Assembly (NCBI GenBank): GCA_937929945.1
Contig: CALFUK010000088.1
Location: 1-59,858 of the forward strand
Reading direction: 5' to 3'
DNA: 59,858 nucleotides
Source of the DNA: an uncultured Saprospiraceae bacterium
GTDB lineage: Bacteria > Bacteroidota > Bacteroidia > Chitinophagales > Saprospiraceae
Positions 19,939 to 28,700 of this stretch are shown here, one piece after another. The notes under the pieces were generated by a model that saw only the letters and a list, made by a program, of their open reading frames with translations, was not told the DNA's origin and did no database searches. The position numbers and the translations under genes were made by a program. Numbering within the stretch: position 1 is the stretch's first letter; the number at the start of each line of letters is the position of its first letter.

Positions 19939-21180
19939 CTATTTGAGATCATTGATCGATCTGCCTAAGAATGTAAGCGCACATCTAAACCCGACATATG
20001 ACTTAGCAGTATCCTGATACTCCCAGTGTCTTGTCCCAGTCTGTAGAAAATATGATATATCCTTCCATGATCCGCCTCTGATGACCTTGCGCTTCAGTGC
20101 TTTCGGATCATCTTCTTTAGCATCATACTTTAGATCAGGATTCAGATCATGCATGTGGTTATAAGCCTGTGGGTAGTAAGCAGTCTCTGTCCACTCAGCC
20201 ACATTACCTGACATATTATATAGGCCATAGTCATTAGGGAAGTAAGCATTCACTGGTACAGTCAGCATACCGCCATCCTCAGGATAGTTTCCTCTTCCTG
20301 GCTTAAAGTTAGCGAGAAGACATCCTTTAGCATTTCTCACGTAGTAGCTTCCCCAAGGATAAGCTGATAGGTCGTGCCCGCCTCTGGCTGCATATTCCCA
20401 CTCCGTCTCCGTCGGGAGTCTGAATACCTCTGTGTTTGCTTCTTTGCTGCTTCTGGAAGAGTTCCAAAGTCTGGTTCTCCAGTCGCAGAAGGCTTTCGCT
20501 TGCTTCCACTCGACGCCGACTACAGGATAGTCGTCAAATGCCGGGTGCCAGAAGTAGTTTCTTGCATATGGCTCGTTATAAGAATAAGAGAAGTCTCTGA
20601 TCCAAACTAAGGTGTCAGGATATATATTTACCTCCTCTCTATTGATAAGATCAGAACGCACACCATCAAAACTTCTACTTGATGCTCGCTTCCAATCAAT
20701 CCACTCCCATGCATAGTTTAATTTTTCGACGTCGATCTCTCTTTTGCCAGACAGCGCATTATCCCCTTGATAGTACATCTCGTCTAAGGTCTCATCCTCC
20801 CAGTCGATGTCATAGTCCCAGTCGATGTACTCATTTCCAAAATCATCTTCTAAAAGATCTCCCATGATAGTGTGGGCGATGGAGTCTCTCACGTGATAGA
20901 CGAATTCTCTATACTCATTATTGGTGATCTCAGTCTCGTCCATGTAGAACCCCATGATGGAGATAGACTTAGGTCGCTGAGTGTATGTGCTGAACACATC
21001 TTGGTCACTCTGTCCGATATGAGTCGTCCCAGATGGGACGTATACCATACCGTATGGGTTGATTCCTTTCCAGCTTGGTCTATTCTGGACTCCAGATAGT
21101 TGACCAGAATTATTTTTACCGCAGGACGAAAGTCCAATAAGTAGACTTCCTGCTAACAAGAAAAAAAGTACTTGCTTCAT
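19939..21180 (-). CDS. gldK: Type IX secretion lipoprotein GldK, FGE-sulfatase fold
   Basis: GldK is an outer-membrane lipoprotein that forms the periplasmic ring with GldN. Starting at the ATG at 21180, the signal peptide ends in LSSC with the lipid Cys at residue 20. The mature part has a formylglycine-generating-enzyme-like fold: MVYVPSGTTHIGQSDQD, MDETEITNNEYREFV, PVVGVEWKQAKAFCDW, LPTETEWEYAARGG, NMSGNVAEWTE and a final VGFRC. An upstream start adding eleven residues is possible but would bury the signal peptide. It is the first gene of the gldKLMN operon. Confidence 0.94.
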   Translation of the reverse strand: MKQVLFFLLAGSLLIGLSSCGKNNSGQLSGVQNRPSWKGINPYGMVYVPSGTTHIGQSDQDVFSTYTQRPKSISIMGFYMDETEITNNEYREFVYHVRDSIAHTIMGDLLEDDFGNEYIDWDYDIDWEDETLDEMYYQGDNALSGKREIDVEKLNYAWEWIDWKRASSRSFDGVRSDLINREEVNIYPDTLVWIRDFSYSYNEPYARNYFWHPAFDDYPVVGVEWKQAKAFCDWRTRLWNSSRSSKEANTEVFRLPTETEWEYAARGGHDLSAYPWGSYYVRNAKGCLLANFKPGRGNYPEDGGMLTVPVNAYFPNDYGLYNMSGNVAEWTETAYYPQAYNHMHDLNPDLKYDAKEDDPKALKRKVIRGGSWKDISYFLQTGTRHWEYQDTAKSYVGFRCALTFLGRSINDLK

Positions 21181-21227
21181 GTTCAATGGCGAATTTATCT
21201 TCTGACGTTGCAATTCCTAAAAAGTTG

Positions 21228-21235
21228 CAAATTTA
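21228..21235 (-). promoter_or_regulatory. Bacteroidota-type -7 box before gldK
   Basis: On the minus strand this reads TAAATTTG, a perfect match to the TAnnTTTG box of Bacteroidota primary promoters. The expected -33 TTG is not perfect (ATT at about the right distance). It would place the transcript start near 21222, giving a leader of about 40 bases before the gldK ATG. Confidence 0.45.
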
Positions 21236-21387
21236 GATTATTAATGAATACTTTAATATTATGCGATAATTTTCTGGCTTGATTTCTATCGATTTGTCAG
21301 TTAAGACCCTTTTCAAACGGCTGAATCACACCAATATTTTATAAAAAAAGAAAAAATTGGACCAAGTGAAATAACTGTCCGCATTCA

Positions 21388-22353
21388 CTAGAGAAATCGA
21401 GGGTTGTATTTGATCTTAGGAGGTAGACCTACGCCAATTAGTTTTTGCAGATTATAATTCAAAACAAACTCGTGTGTTCCCTCATTGAAGGTACGTAAAC
21501 CATTGATGCCCAGATCATAACTATAGGTCAGTGTATACTTTCGGTTAAACTTCAGCCCTGCATAGATGACCACAGCGTCAAGGCTATTCGCTTCGTAGCC
21601 ACGGATGCCTAGCCCGGCTACATATTGATTGCGGTATTTAAAGATCCCAGCAATCTCCGCTTGGGTCTGCACCAAATCTGTCTTCACAAAGATGGACGGA
21701 TAAATATCCACATCATAATTCAGCGGAAAGTTAGCCTCCGCAAACCAATTAATCAGTGATTTTTTATTCAAGTCAAGAGATCCTGCGGAGTTCACCCCTT
21801 CTGGCAGATCAGCAATAGATAGGCCCGTCTCAAAATAATCATGAATAAAATAGCCAGCTACACTCCATGTCGCTGCGATGCCAGCTGAGCTCTGTCCAGA
21901 CAGGATGGGATCATTGTGCTGAATGACATTGCCTTCGTAGACTCCATCTGGCGTACGCAGTAAGGAGCCATTGACCCGACTCTGCACCAGACCTAAGCGG
22001 ATGCCTGCAGAAAAAAGGCCGATGGGCGATTCATAGACAAAATTATAAGAGACACGGGCGGAAGAATAAGACAGTGCCCCAGCCTGATCATTCTCTAAGC
22101 TGATGCCAATAGCACCATTCCAGATGTAGAATGGCAGATGTGCATTGACACTCTGGGTGGATGGAGCTCCATCAAACGTAGCCCACTGCGTCCTGCTCGC
22201 CCCGGTGATACTTAGGGATCGATCAAATCCAGCATAAGCATGATTAAATTGATACTTATTAAACATGTACTGACTGTACTGCGGTGTCCTTTGCGAGCTC
22301 GCATACTGGAAGCTGAATAGGATTATTCCAAGTAGTGTCAGTATTTTATGCAT
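21388..22353 (-). CDS. PorP/SprF family outer membrane protein
   Basis: This protein of about 321 residues has a signal peptide ending near ASSQ and then RTPQYSQYMFNKYQFNHAYAGFD, the family start pattern (YSQYMFN, N-AYAG). The rest is an outer-membrane barrel of about 14 strands and ends in an aromatic residue two before the Leu. PorP/SprF proteins anchor or help export particular type IX substrates and often accompany gld genes. The chosen start is the ATG at 22353, two codons inside a possible TTG start. It lies about 200 bp upstream of gldK on the same strand, separated by the gldK promoter region. Confidence 0.88.
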   Translation of the reverse strand: MHKILTLLGIILFSFQYASSQRTPQYSQYMFNKYQFNHAYAGFDRSLSITGASRTQWATFDGAPSTQSVNAHLPFYIWNGAIGISLENDQAGALSYSSARVSYNFVYESPIGLFSAGIRLGLVQSRVNGSLLRTPDGVYEGNVIQHNDPILSGQSSAGIAATWSVAGYFIHDYFETGLSIADLPEGVNSAGSLDLNKKSLINWFAEANFPLNYDVDIYPSIFVKTDLVQTQAEIAGIFKYRNQYVAGLGIRGYEANSLDAVVIYAGLKFNRKYTLTYSYDLGINGLRTFNEGTHEFVLNYNLQKLIGVGLPPKIKYNPRFL

Positions 22354-22462
22354 TGACAATTTTTGTTAGCATCAATATCGTAAAAAAATAACAATCCTGC
22401 TGTCGCTCGAGCCTATATCCTAAAATATAGACCAGATGACTCATCTGATGAGAATAAGTCTG

Positions 22463-23230
22463 TCAATCTATCGTCAGAACCAAGCCATCATAGGCTGGAA
22501 TAACACTTTTAGGAAGCTCTTGTTGCCAATCTTGAGTCATACCCATATGATGACTGATGTGAGTCAGATACGTCGTCTTAGCCCTAAGCTCTTCTGCCAT
22601 GCTGATCGCTTGTTCCTGAGTAAAGTGTGAGTGATGGTCTTCTCGTCTCAGTGCATTCAAGACTAATATCTCGGAGTCTCTAATCAGCTCTTTCGATGCA
22701 TCATCGATCAGACTCGCATCGGTAATGTAGCTGAAGCCACCAATTCTAAAACCTATGATGGGTAACTTGCCATGCATCACTCTGACTGGCATGAAATCGA
22801 TGTCATGACAGGAGAAGCGCTCATTCGCCGTAAGCGTGTGAGTCGTCACTTTAGGCACACCAGGATATTTATCATAGCCAAAGACATAGCTGAAGCGCTG
22901 ATTCAGGGCCTTAATAACCCTTTCTTCTGCATATAGTGGGATATCTGTGCGCTGCAAAAAATTGAAAGCTCGGATATCATCGAGACCAATCACATGATCA
23001 TTATGCTCATGAGTGATAAAGATCGCATCCAGTCGCTTGATCTGGTGACGAAGCATCTGCTGCCTGAAGTCTGGCCCCGTATCGATCACGATACTGACAC
23101 CATCTATATCCAGATGAATGGCCGATCTGAGTCTATCATCTCGAGGATCCTCAGATGTACATGCAGCACAAGAGCATCCAATGACGGGTACCCCTTGGGA
23201 AGTGCCAGTACCTAAAAAAGTAATCTTCAA
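22463..23230 (-). CDS. Metallo-beta-lactamase-fold hydrolase, PhnP/RNase Z-like
   Basis: The 255-residue cytoplasmic enzyme has the metal motif THEHNDHVIGLDD (from residue 73), an N-terminal FLGTGTSQGVPVIGC, and a Cys-rich SCAAC at residues 20-24 as in PhnP-type phosphodiesterases. The C-terminal HSHFTQEQAISMAE and LTHISHHMG supply further metal ligands. Family members cleave cyclic phosphates or other phosphodiesters; the substrate here is unknown. The start is a TTG, since an in-frame stop lies just upstream and no other start precedes FLGTGTSQG. The gene is followed by 109 bp before the PorP/SprF gene. Confidence 0.85.
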   Translation of the reverse strand: MKITFLGTGTSQGVPVIGCSCAACTSEDPRDDRLRSAIHLDIDGVSIVIDTGPDFRQQMLRHQIKRLDAIFITHEHNDHVIGLDDIRAFNFLQRTDIPLYAEERVIKALNQRFSYVFGYDKYPGVPKVTTHTLTANERFSCHDIDFMPVRVMHGKLPIIGFRIGGFSYITDASLIDDASKELIRDSEILVLNALRREDHHSHFTQEQAISMAEELRAKTTYLTHISHHMGMTQDWQQELPKSVIPAYDGLVLTID

Positions 23231-23276
23231 GTCTATGGTTTTATGACTGAAATCCTCAGCGCAATAAAGCTACAAC

Positions 23277-23534
23277 TTATACGACAGACATTAGTTCAGA
23301 TGCTGCCTCTATATCTTGGGTCTCTGTAGAGTCGGTAAAACCAAGCATCTCTATGATCTGGGTGATGGTCTCGATTCTGGCTTTAGGCTTGAAAAATTTA
23401 TTGATAATGATGATTTTCTTATCATTGACGATACAATGACCAGAAGTAAAGCTGCCACGTTCATATCTGATCGAGAAGCCGTTTTGCTTTATGACTGATT
23501 CAAGACGTGATAATTCGGTTTTTATAGATGACAT
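23277..23534 (-). CDS. Small conserved hypothetical protein
   Basis: This 85-residue soluble protein has a predicted helix, then strands around FSIRYERGSFTSGHCIVNDKKIIIINKF, and a final helix. Similar short proteins with the pattern YERGxFxSGxCxVxxxKxIxINK occur widely in Bacteroidota next to housekeeping genes, as I recall it. No catalytic motif is recognised. It lies 46 bp before the metallo-hydrolase on the same strand and may be cotranscribed with it. The function is unknown. Confidence 0.7.
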   Translation of the reverse strand: MSSIKTELSRLESVIKQNGFSIRYERGSFTSGHCIVNDKKIIIINKFFKPKARIETITQIIEMLGFTDSTETQDIEAASELMSVV

Positions 23535-23589
23535 TGGGATGTATTAGCGTTTTATGGAATATGAGCAAATATATTATAAAATATCAAAT

Positions 23590-23766
23590 ATGAAACGTCT
23601 ATAAGCTTTAATTAAATCAAGCTCATGGGTCACTTAGCTCAGATACTGATGGGCAATAGAAGATATCTTAGCTATTAGCTTTTACCGATGTCAATAAACC
23701 GTAAAATACAGGCCCACATATACAGCCTGCTTTATTAAATTGCTGACAGACAAGACATTATAAACC
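23590..23766 (+). repeat. Decayed copy of the 94-bp leader repeat
   Basis: The sequence ATGAAACGTCTATAAGC at 23590 matches the start of the leader repeat unit, again encoding M-K-R-L-stop. Near 23740 the stretch TTGCTGACAGACAAG resembles the TTGCTGACAGGCATT part of a unit just before the start codon of the next gene. The stretch between is not clearly repeat-like. This is a weak assignment. Confidence 0.35.
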
Positions 23767-24411
23767 ATGATTATGAGATTATTGAATGCAGTTTCCTTTC
23801 ATTGTAAGACTATCCTATGCATATCGATGCTCATATGTCTATCGAAAGACACAGCTCAGTGCCAGTCTGAAGGATTCCATGCAGCACTTGTAGGCGGCTT
23901 CAATGCGTCTCAGATCGATGGTGATGATTTTGCAGGTTTTAATAAATTTGGTCTATCGGCTGGAGCCAAAGTGGGCTATTTCATTAAGCCCTCCATCAGC
24001 CTGTCTACAGAGCTGCTCTTCAATCAGAGTGGCAGCCGCTCATCACTTAATATTGGCTCCCCCACAGAGCTGATTAAGATACACCTTAATTACGTGGAGC
24101 TTCCCGTCCTCATCAGCCTGCATGACTGGCTGATTGAAGACACTTATCATAAGGTCAGAGCTGAGGCTGGTCTGTCACTGGGCTATCTATTCGATGTGAC
24201 GACGGCAAATTCCTTTTTTATGGATGAGTCCAATGACTTCGTGAAGCAAAGTGTTAACTTTGTAGGCGGCATAGGCTACCACTTCACCGAGCACATCGCC
24301 GTATCTGCCAGATACACGCGATCATTCAATACACTCTATGAGAATCCAAGGACGTTGATCCGAGGACTAGTGGGATATTTTTTTACATTTCGATTCGAAT
24401 ATCACATATAA
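23767..24411 (+). CDS. Outer membrane beta-barrel protein (porin-like)
   Basis: The 214-residue protein has a signal peptide (about residues 1-32) and then a small barrel of about eight strands. It contains FHAALVGGFNASQIDGDDFAGFNKFGLSAGAKVGYF, shown here as key pieces GGFNASQIDGD and FGLSAGAKVGYF, typical of the PF13568-type outer membrane barrel. It ends in FTFRFEYHI with alternating aromatics. Start codons at 23767 and 23773 are both possible. The function is unknown; such barrels often bind ligands or serve as structural proteins. Confidence 0.8.
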   Translation: MIMRLLNAVSFHCKTILCISMLICLSKDTAQCQSEGFHAALVGGFNASQIDGDDFAGFNKFGLSAGAKVGYFIKPSISLSTELLFNQSGSRSSLNIGSPTELIKIHLNYVELPVLISLHDWLIEDTYHKVRAEAGLSLGYLFDVTTANSFFMDESNDFVKQSVNFVGGIGYHFTEHIAVSARYTRSFNTLYENPRTLIRGLVGYFFTFRFEYHI

Positions 24412-24593
24412 AATCCTGGTGGTATACTATACTACATGCAATTGGCAGATGATTAGACATATGAATTCATTATAAAACACTAAAGCAAAAATTTAAATAC
24501 ACCAAATGTTAGCGGCATAAATAATTAAGATCCTGTACTATATGAATGACTTTGTTATTTAATGTCACACACTCAACTATAAAACACATACCA

Positions 24594-25082
24594 ATGAGAT
24601 ACTTATACATCATGATGATTTGCACCTTGGCCTTAGCCTGTAAACAGAACAGTCAGTCAGATACACAACCGACGAATACTAAGCCTGTAGCTAAAGCGGC
24701 TGTGCCCAGTGAACTGCCTCCGATCACCCAAGAGCAAATCATAGAACTATACGACAAAGCCGATTACATCGATTATATATTTTTCGACTGGAGCTTTAGC
24801 ATGAATCAGGCAGATAGTAGTGCAGTGAAAGCCGCCGTAACCTTTATCAGCGACCTGCCCGTAGCATCCTTCTCACCCACATGCAAGCCTGTCGGCCGGA
24901 TCATATTCAATAGCAAGGGCGAGACGATGCAAGAAGCTGACCTATATTTCTCTGAGGGCTGCCACTTCTACTCCTTCGTGAATGAGGCGAATCGGCCTGC
25001 TCAGCGCAACCAGATGACAGAGCAAGGACAAGCCTTCTACCAAAAAATGTTCGCCCAAGCGCTGCAGCCAGCAGGTCAATGA
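24594..25082 (+). CDS. Hypothetical lipoprotein
   Basis: From the ATG at 24594 the protein has 162 residues and a short lipoprotein signal peptide (MRYLYIMMICTLALAC), with the lipid Cys at residue 16. The rest is soluble, with a low-complexity start (SDTQPTNTKPVAKAA) and a compact domain containing IDYIFFDWSFSMNQAD and CKPVGRIIFNSKGE. An upstream start exists but would hide the signal peptide. Its stop codon overlaps the start of the Ppx/GppA gene by 4 bp (ATGA), so the two are translationally coupled. The function is unrecognised. Confidence 0.75.
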   Translation: MRYLYIMMICTLALACKQNSQSDTQPTNTKPVAKAAVPSELPPITQEQIIELYDKADYIDYIFFDWSFSMNQADSSAVKAAVTFISDLPVASFSPTCKPVGRIIFNSKGETMQEADLYFSEGCHFYSFVNEANRPAQRNQMTEQGQAFYQKMFAQALQPAGQ

Positions 25083-25975
25083 AAAAGCTCGCCTGCATTG
25101 ATCTCGGCACCAATACCTTTCACCTCCTCATTGTCCAGACCAATGCTGATGGCTTTCGAGAGATATTTCGCGAACGCCTCTACGTCATCCTTGCTGAAGA
25201 TGGTATCCAGACCATCGGTCCAGCTCCATACCGTAGAGCGCTAGCTGCTATTGACTCATTCGCAATAGCTATCGCAGCGCATAAGCCCGCTCAGATTAAA
25301 ATCATCGGTACAGAGGCCATGCGTACAGCCAGCAATGGTCAGCAGCTGATGGACTACGTCCACGAAAAGCTAGCTATCACACCTGAAATCATAACGGGCC
25401 AGCGGGAAGCAGAGCTCATCATGAAGGGCACCTCTCTGATCGTAGACCTCCAGCAGGCCAGCTCATTGATCATGGACATCGGTGGCGGCAGCGTAGAATT
25501 TATCTTGATAAAAGAGGGCACAGTCAGCTTTATGCAGAGCTACAAGATAGGCGTGACCGTGCTTTATAATAAGTACCACCACCATGACCCCATCACACCA
25601 TCAGAACTGGCCTCTCTGACTGCACACTTGGACGAGATACTGGCCCCCATAAGCGCTGAGCTGCAAGAACTCGACAGCTTTCATCTGATCGGCGCCAGCG
25701 GATCATATGAGGTCATGCAGTCAGTCATTGATGGAGAGATACAGCGAAATACCTGTACCGAATACTCCATCGCTGCATTCCAATCACTGTATGATAGACT
25801 GATCACCAGCTCCGAGGAAGAAAGACTTCAGATAGAAGGCATGCCGCCTGAGAGAGTGAAGCTGATCATCGTCGCTTTCGCGCTGATCAAATACATCGTG
25901 GATCAGGACTCATGTCAAAAGATCATCGTCTCACCATACGCTCTGAAAGAAGGTGTCCTCTCCGAAATGCTCTAA
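25079..25975 (+). CDS. Ppx/GppA family phosphatase
   Basis: The 298-residue cytoplasmic protein has an ASKHA fold: IDLGTNTFHLLIVQ (from residue 7), MDIGGGSVEFILI and IGASGSYEVMQS are the phosphate-binding loops of exopolyphosphatase / pppGpp phosphohydrolases. It is a single-domain form of about 300 residues, without the C-terminal HD domain of long Ppx. It would hydrolyse polyphosphate or pppGpp; which one cannot be told from sequence. It is coupled by a 4-bp overlap to the preceding lipoprotein gene. Confidence 0.9.
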   Translation: MKKLACIDLGTNTFHLLIVQTNADGFREIFRERLYVILAEDGIQTIGPAPYRRALAAIDSFAIAIAAHKPAQIKIIGTEAMRTASNGQQLMDYVHEKLAITPEIITGQREAELIMKGTSLIVDLQQASSLIMDIGGGSVEFILIKEGTVSFMQSYKIGVTVLYNKYHHHDPITPSELASLTAHLDEILAPISAELQELDSFHLIGASGSYEVMQSVIDGEIQRNTCTEYSIAAFQSLYDRLITSSEEERLQIEGMPPERVKLIIVAFALIKYIVDQDSCQKIIVSPYALKEGVLSEML

Positions 25976-26000
25976 TTTTAGACTGATCTAAATTTATAAT

Positions 26001-26030
26001 TTGATTTTACTAATAGATTAAGTACTTTTG
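26001..26030 (+). promoter_or_regulatory. Candidate promoter of the metal permease gene
   Basis: TTG at 26001-26003 and TACTTTTG at 26023-26030 are spaced by 19 bases, fitting the Bacteroidota TTG-N19-TAnnTTTG pattern. The predicted transcript start falls only a few bases before the ATG at 26037, so the mRNA would be nearly leaderless if this is used. Confidence 0.4.
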
Positions 26031-26036
26031 ACAAGT

Positions 26037-27536
26037 ATGGCGGAATTATTAGATATATTCTCAGCTGAGTGGGCCATTAGGGCACTGATCGCTTCTTCTT
26101 TAGTGGGTATCATGTGTGGTGTCATCGGAGCCTTCATCGTGCTGCGCAATATGTCTCTGATTGGCGATGCCCTCTCCCACGCCATCCTGCCAGGCATAGT
26201 CGTTGCCTTTCTGATCGTCGGCTACAGCACTATTGGCTTCTTTGTCGGCTCAGTGGTCGCAGGTCTCGTCGCAGCCGTGGGCATCACCTGGATACAGCAC
26301 AATGTCAAGACTAAAAATGATGCAGCCATCGGCATCGTATTCACATCCATGTTTTCACTCGGAGTGATCGGCATATCTTACATCAGTAATCGACCAGGCG
26401 GAGGTGTACACTTAGATCTGGGAGATTTTCTCTTCGGTACTGTACTGGGTATTTCTAATGAGGACATCTATCTGACTGCGATCACTACGGTGTTCACGCT
26501 GGTTAGTGTGATCATCTTCTACAGGCATCTATTCGTGACCACCTTTCAGCCCGTGATCGCGGAGACCATGGGTATCTCAGTGAATGCCATTCATTATTTT
26601 TTGATGTTGCTCTTATCCTTTGCCGTCGTCTCCTCACTCAGGACAGTCGGTGTGATACTGGTCGTGGCCATGCTCATCACGCCTGCATCCACTGCGATGC
26701 TGCTGACTAATAAACTGAAGCAAGTAGTCATCCTCTCAGGCCTCTTCGGACTCCTCGCTGCGGTCCTAGGCCTATTATCAGCGATACTGCTCAATACCAC
26801 ACCTGGACCTGCCATGTGTATCGTGGCTACCCTACTCTACTTTGTCGCTGCCATATTCTCTCCCGAGAAAGGCCTGCTCTTCAAGTATTTTAACCAGCTC
26901 AATCAAAAGAAAAAAATAGAACAAGAAGACATCATCAAGCTGATCACCAAGCAAAAAGAAATTCCTGCAATCACCATCAGTCAAATCCAAGACAAACTGG
27001 GCTACGGCGTCTCTCGTATCAAATCACACATCGCCCTTATGATCAAGAATGGTGTTCTCCAAAAAAACAATGATAAGTATGTACTCACTGTAAAAGGCAT
27101 CCAAGATGCGCAAGCACTGGTCAGAGCACACCGGCTCTGGGAGACCTACCTGGTCAATAAGACAGGACTCAACGAAGGCCAAATCCACCCCGATGCAGAA
27201 AGATTGGAGCACCTGCTGACTGATGAGATGATCGATGAAGTGGATAAGGCCCTGGGCTACCCAGAGAGTGATCCACATGGCTCACCTATACCAAAAAAGA
27301 CAGAGCTGCCGAATTATCCTCTGCTGAAACTCAAACCGAGGTCTCGGGCTAAAATAGCCAAAAATCAAATCTCAGAATCCATCGAAAGCGAACTCTGGGA
27401 GCTCGGCTTGATGGCCAATACCCAATTTCAAATTGAAAAGATTAGCGCAAGCTCGGTGTTAATCAAAGTAGGTCAAAAGACAATTCCGATTCCAGCCCCA
27501 TTGGCCAAGCAAATTAACGTGGTCAATCGATCATAA
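26037..27536 (+). CDS. Metal ABC transporter permease fused to DtxR-like regulator
   Basis: The 499-residue product joins two families. Residues about 1-285 form an ABC-3 (ZnuB/TroC/MntB-type) permease with about eight helices, including VIGAFIVLRNMSLIGDALSHAILPG (key part MSLIGDALSHAILPG). Residues about 295-430 are a DtxR/MntR-like module: a winged helix, then RAHRLWETYL and HPDAERLEHLL with metal-ligand-like residues, then a DPHGSPIP element. The last 60 residues resemble the SH3/FeoA-like tail. The permease moves Mn, Zn or Fe; the fused part may sense the metal. No ATPase or binding-protein gene is adjacent, so partners must be elsewhere. The start is the ATG at 26037. Confidence 0.88.
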   Translation: MAELLDIFSAEWAIRALIASSLVGIMCGVIGAFIVLRNMSLIGDALSHAILPGIVVAFLIVGYSTIGFFVGSVVAGLVAAVGITWIQHNVKTKNDAAIGIVFTSMFSLGVIGISYISNRPGGGVHLDLGDFLFGTVLGISNEDIYLTAITTVFTLVSVIIFYRHLFVTTFQPVIAETMGISVNAIHYFLMLLLSFAVVSSLRTVGVILVVAMLITPASTAMLLTNKLKQVVILSGLFGLLAAVLGLLSAILLNTTPGPAMCIVATLLYFVAAIFSPEKGLLFKYFNQLNQKKKIEQEDIIKLITKQKEIPAITISQIQDKLGYGVSRIKSHIALMIKNGVLQKNNDKYVLTVKGIQDAQALVRAHRLWETYLVNKTGLNEGQIHPDAERLEHLLTDEMIDEVDKALGYPESDPHGSPIPKKTELPNYPLLKLKPRSRAKIAKNQISESIESELWELGLMANTQFQIEKISASSVLIKVGQKTIPIPAPLAKQINVVNRS

Positions 27537-27610
27537 CTTCTAATTCTGGAATTAATCCGATATTGTAGGTGTTCTCCAGATGTCAATTGCTGATCGACAT
27601 CTTCGACATC

Positions 27611-27858
27611 CAAGTGGATGATTGAACTTAGTTATTTGCTGATTGGCATTTCGCCTTGAAGTTTAAACGTATGAAACGTCTATGACGTAGATGATTAAGA
27701 CAACCAAGTGGATGAGTAAACTTAGTTATTTGCTGATTGGCATTTCGCCTTGAAATTTAAACATATGAAACGTCTATGACGTAGTTAATTAAGACACCCA
27801 AGTGGATGATTATACTTAGCTATTTGCTGACAGGCATTTCGCCCTGAAATTTAAACAT
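27611..27858 (+). repeat. Tandem array A of the 94-bp leader repeat
   Basis: CAAGTGG anchors recur at 27611, 27705 and 27799, an exact 94-bp period. Each unit has GGATGATT(G), CTTAGTTATTTGCTGA, GCATTTCGCC, TTTAAAC and then an ATG 60 bp after the anchor. In units 1 and 2 that ATG begins ATGAAACGTCTATGA; in unit 3 it is the real start codon of the next gene (27859). This array fills the 322-bp gap between the permease fusion and the Ser-rich protein. A further decayed piece may lie before it, around 27580. Confidence 0.9.
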
Positions 27859-28695
27859 ATGAAAGATAAACTCTTCTGGATAGCGCTCGGTATAGCCGGC
27901 CTAATCCTGTTCAACAAATTCAGCGGCCAGTCTGAACTTGGAAGCCAAGTCGATGAGCAGCAGGAACGTCAGGCTCAGTATCCGGATAGAGGTGGACAAA
28001 GCACGCCTACCACTACCGAAGAAAAGAGAATAAACACGGGGAAGTATGGAGACCTCAAGCTCCCTAAGAAGCAGGGAGAATCCTCCACATCCAGTAGTGA
28101 GCAACAGCGACAACTGGAAGCAGATCTATCACGTAACAGGCGCAACACAAAAAAGCAAATCGATGCTGGCGAATATGGCACCCTGACACTGCCCTCTAAA
28201 AATCAAATCTCCACAAGTTCAACAGGGGGATCATCAGGAGGAAGTAGCTCCAGCTATGGAAATAGTAGTTCAAGCTCAAATTATTCATCATCTAACGGTA
28301 GTTCGAGTTCGAGTTCATCCGCAAGTGGAGGATCACATTCTACTTCAAGCACCAGCACCTCATCTCCTAATTTAGTCATCCTGCATCCTGAAACGAAAGC
28401 TGGATCAGCCATAATCAAAAACGAAACCAAACTCAATCGACTGGTTTTAGAAGATGAAATCTTGCAACTGGCTGACTGTCATCAATTCAATATTTACATC
28501 GATACCAAAGGTTACTGCAATGCCAATCAGATCTCTGGCTGCTCGATCTATGTCAAGCAAGGTGGAGAGCTAATCTTACCAAGCAGCTGTCTTAACAATG
28601 TAATCTACTACGAGATTGGAGCGACCATCAGAACGACTAGCGAAAGCATCAAAACCAACGACTTTCATGAGTTCAATAAGGTAGAGTTTCAGTAG
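27859..28695 (+). CDS. Ser-rich membrane-anchored hypothetical protein
   Basis: The 278-residue protein has an N-terminal membrane helix (about residues 5-20) and then a charged region with an internal repeat: INTGKYGDLKLPKKQ (near residue 57) and IDAGEYGTLTLPSKNQ (near 100). A Ser/Gly-rich linker (about 115-175) leads to a C-terminal domain of about 100 residues with four Cys (CHQFNIYIDTKGYCNANQI, GCSIYVKQGGELILPSSC), perhaps two disulfides. It should be on the periplasmic side. No family is recognised. The start codon is fixed by being in register with the repeat units upstream. Expression may be controlled by that array. Confidence 0.72.
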   Translation: MKDKLFWIALGIAGLILFNKFSGQSELGSQVDEQQERQAQYPDRGGQSTPTTTEEKRINTGKYGDLKLPKKQGESSTSSSEQQRQLEADLSRNRRNTKKQIDAGEYGTLTLPSKNQISTSSTGGSSGGSSSSYGNSSSSSNYSSSNGSSSSSSSASGGSHSTSSTSTSSPNLVILHPETKAGSAIIKNETKLNRLVLEDEILQLADCHQFNIYIDTKGYCNANQISGCSIYVKQGGELILPSSCLNNVIYYEIGATIRTTSESIKTNDFHEFNKVEFQ

Positions 28696-28700
28696 CTGAA

